5,364 bases of DNA from Bordetella parapertussis (lineage in GTDB: Bacteria; Pseudomonadota; Gammaproteobacteria; Burkholderiales; Burkholderiaceae_B): positions 1 through 5,364 of the forward strand of contig CAMBPA010000120.1 in the NCBI GenBank assembly GCA_945869355.1. The letters are read 5' to 3'. The stretch's first letter is position 1. Every line of letters begins with the position of its first letter. The notes beneath the pieces are model-generated. The model searched no databases, had not been told where the DNA came from, and worked only from the letters and a program-made list of their open reading frames with translations. This document shows, one piece after another, positions 5,210-5,364 of the stretch. Both the position numbers and the translations under genes were made by a program.

Positions 5210-5364
5210 ATGATCAAAGCGGTAGCGGGTGAAACAATCGTTTTACATCGATTGTTGGTGATGGGTTGTTTTAGAAAGCTACTTGCTCTGGCCTGCTTCT
5301 TGGCTGTTGCGCCAGCGGTTTTTTCGCAAGGCGCACCGACAGGCCCTCTGCCTGTTTCAGTCAT
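5210..5364 (+). CDS. Exported protein, N-terminal part (possibly a periplasmic adaptor or binding protein)
   Basis: A frame open to the right edge; 51 codons from ATG 5210, or 34 from the in-frame ATG 5261. The second reads MGCFRKLLALACFLAVAPAV then FSQGAPTGPLPVSV: a short basic start, a hydrophobic core, and a plausible signal peptidase I site after 'VFS', giving a mature protein beginning QGAPTGPLPVSV. C29 (from the first start) sits in the core without a good lipobox, so a lipoprotein is less likely. A Gly/Pro-rich mature start followed by 'PVSV' is common in periplasmic adaptor (membrane-fusion) subunits of RND efflux pumps, but a solute-binding protein is possible; too little is seen to decide. 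GGGA (5200-5203) lies 6 nt before ATG 5210, whereas ATG 5261 has no proper Shine-Dalgarno but gives the better signal peptide. It follows the dehydrogenase by 73 nt on the same strand. Confidence 0.6.
   Translation, partial: MIKAVAGETIVLHRLLVMGCFRKLLALACFLAVAPAVFSQGAPTGPLPVSV
5233..5256. repeat. 24-bp palindrome, possible repressor operator
   Basis: AACAATCG (5233-5240) and CGATTGTT (5249-5256) are perfect 8-bp arms around the 8-nt centre TTTTACAT. It ends 4 nt before the in-frame ATG at 5261. Size and symmetry fit a TetR-type operator, or an mRNA hairpin that would cover the translation start. If translation begins at 5210 the repeat lies inside the coding region, which would be less usual. 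Confidence 0.45.

Overview
The window is chromosomal-looking sequence of moderate GC content (low 50s per cent by eye) from a Gram-negative bacterium. YaeQ is a gamma/betaproteobacterial family, and the rest is a mix of crotonase, FAH-type hydratase, type II haloacid-dehalogenase-like, SDR, FrnE-like and isopropylmalate-dehydrogenase-like genes. Together they suggest a betaproteobacterium of the Burkholderiales (Alcaligenaceae-like) with a catabolic lifestyle. The taxonomic placement is inference; there is no rRNA or other marker gene here. I see no insertion sequence, tRNA, CRISPR array or phage gene.

Layout. Positions 1-966 (minus strand): a 2-keto-4-pentenoate hydratase-like enzyme of the FAH fold (184-966), followed by the first 42 codons of a crotonase-family protein (1-128, running off the left edge), probably one operon. 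Positions 1054-1593 (plus strand): a complete yaeQ, with a GC-rich inverted repeat in front of it and a perfect 11-bp hairpin at its stop codon. Positions 1636-3852 (minus strand): a FrnE/DsbA-like CPWC protein, then a short-chain dehydrogenase/reductase (SDR) homologue, then a HAD hydrolase of the haloacid dehalogenase type II group. The last two abut exactly (TAAATG). Positions 4048-5136 (plus strand): a complete NAD-type beta-decarboxylating dehydrogenase of the isocitrate/isopropylmalate family, divergent from the FrnE-like gene. Positions 5210-5364 (plus strand): the start of an exported protein, cut by the right edge, with a 24-bp palindrome just before its second possible start codon.

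How the genes may work together. Hydratase plus crotonase, and SDR plus HAD plus FrnE-like plus a 2-hydroxyacid oxidative decarboxylase, fit breakdown of small carboxylic or CoA-linked acids. No substrate can be read from the sequence. yaeQ looks like an unrelated gene lying between them.

The most notable feature is that several enzymes depart from the textbook catalytic or specificity residues of their families. The SDR appears to have lost its whole Asn-Ser-Tyr-Lys tetrad. The HAD protein keeps the nucleophile but not the haloacid pocket. The dehydrogenase keeps the malate-binding arginines but not the leucine-biosynthesis specificity residues. I do not see a clearly new multi-gene system; the SDR-HAD pair is the best candidate for unknown biochemistry.
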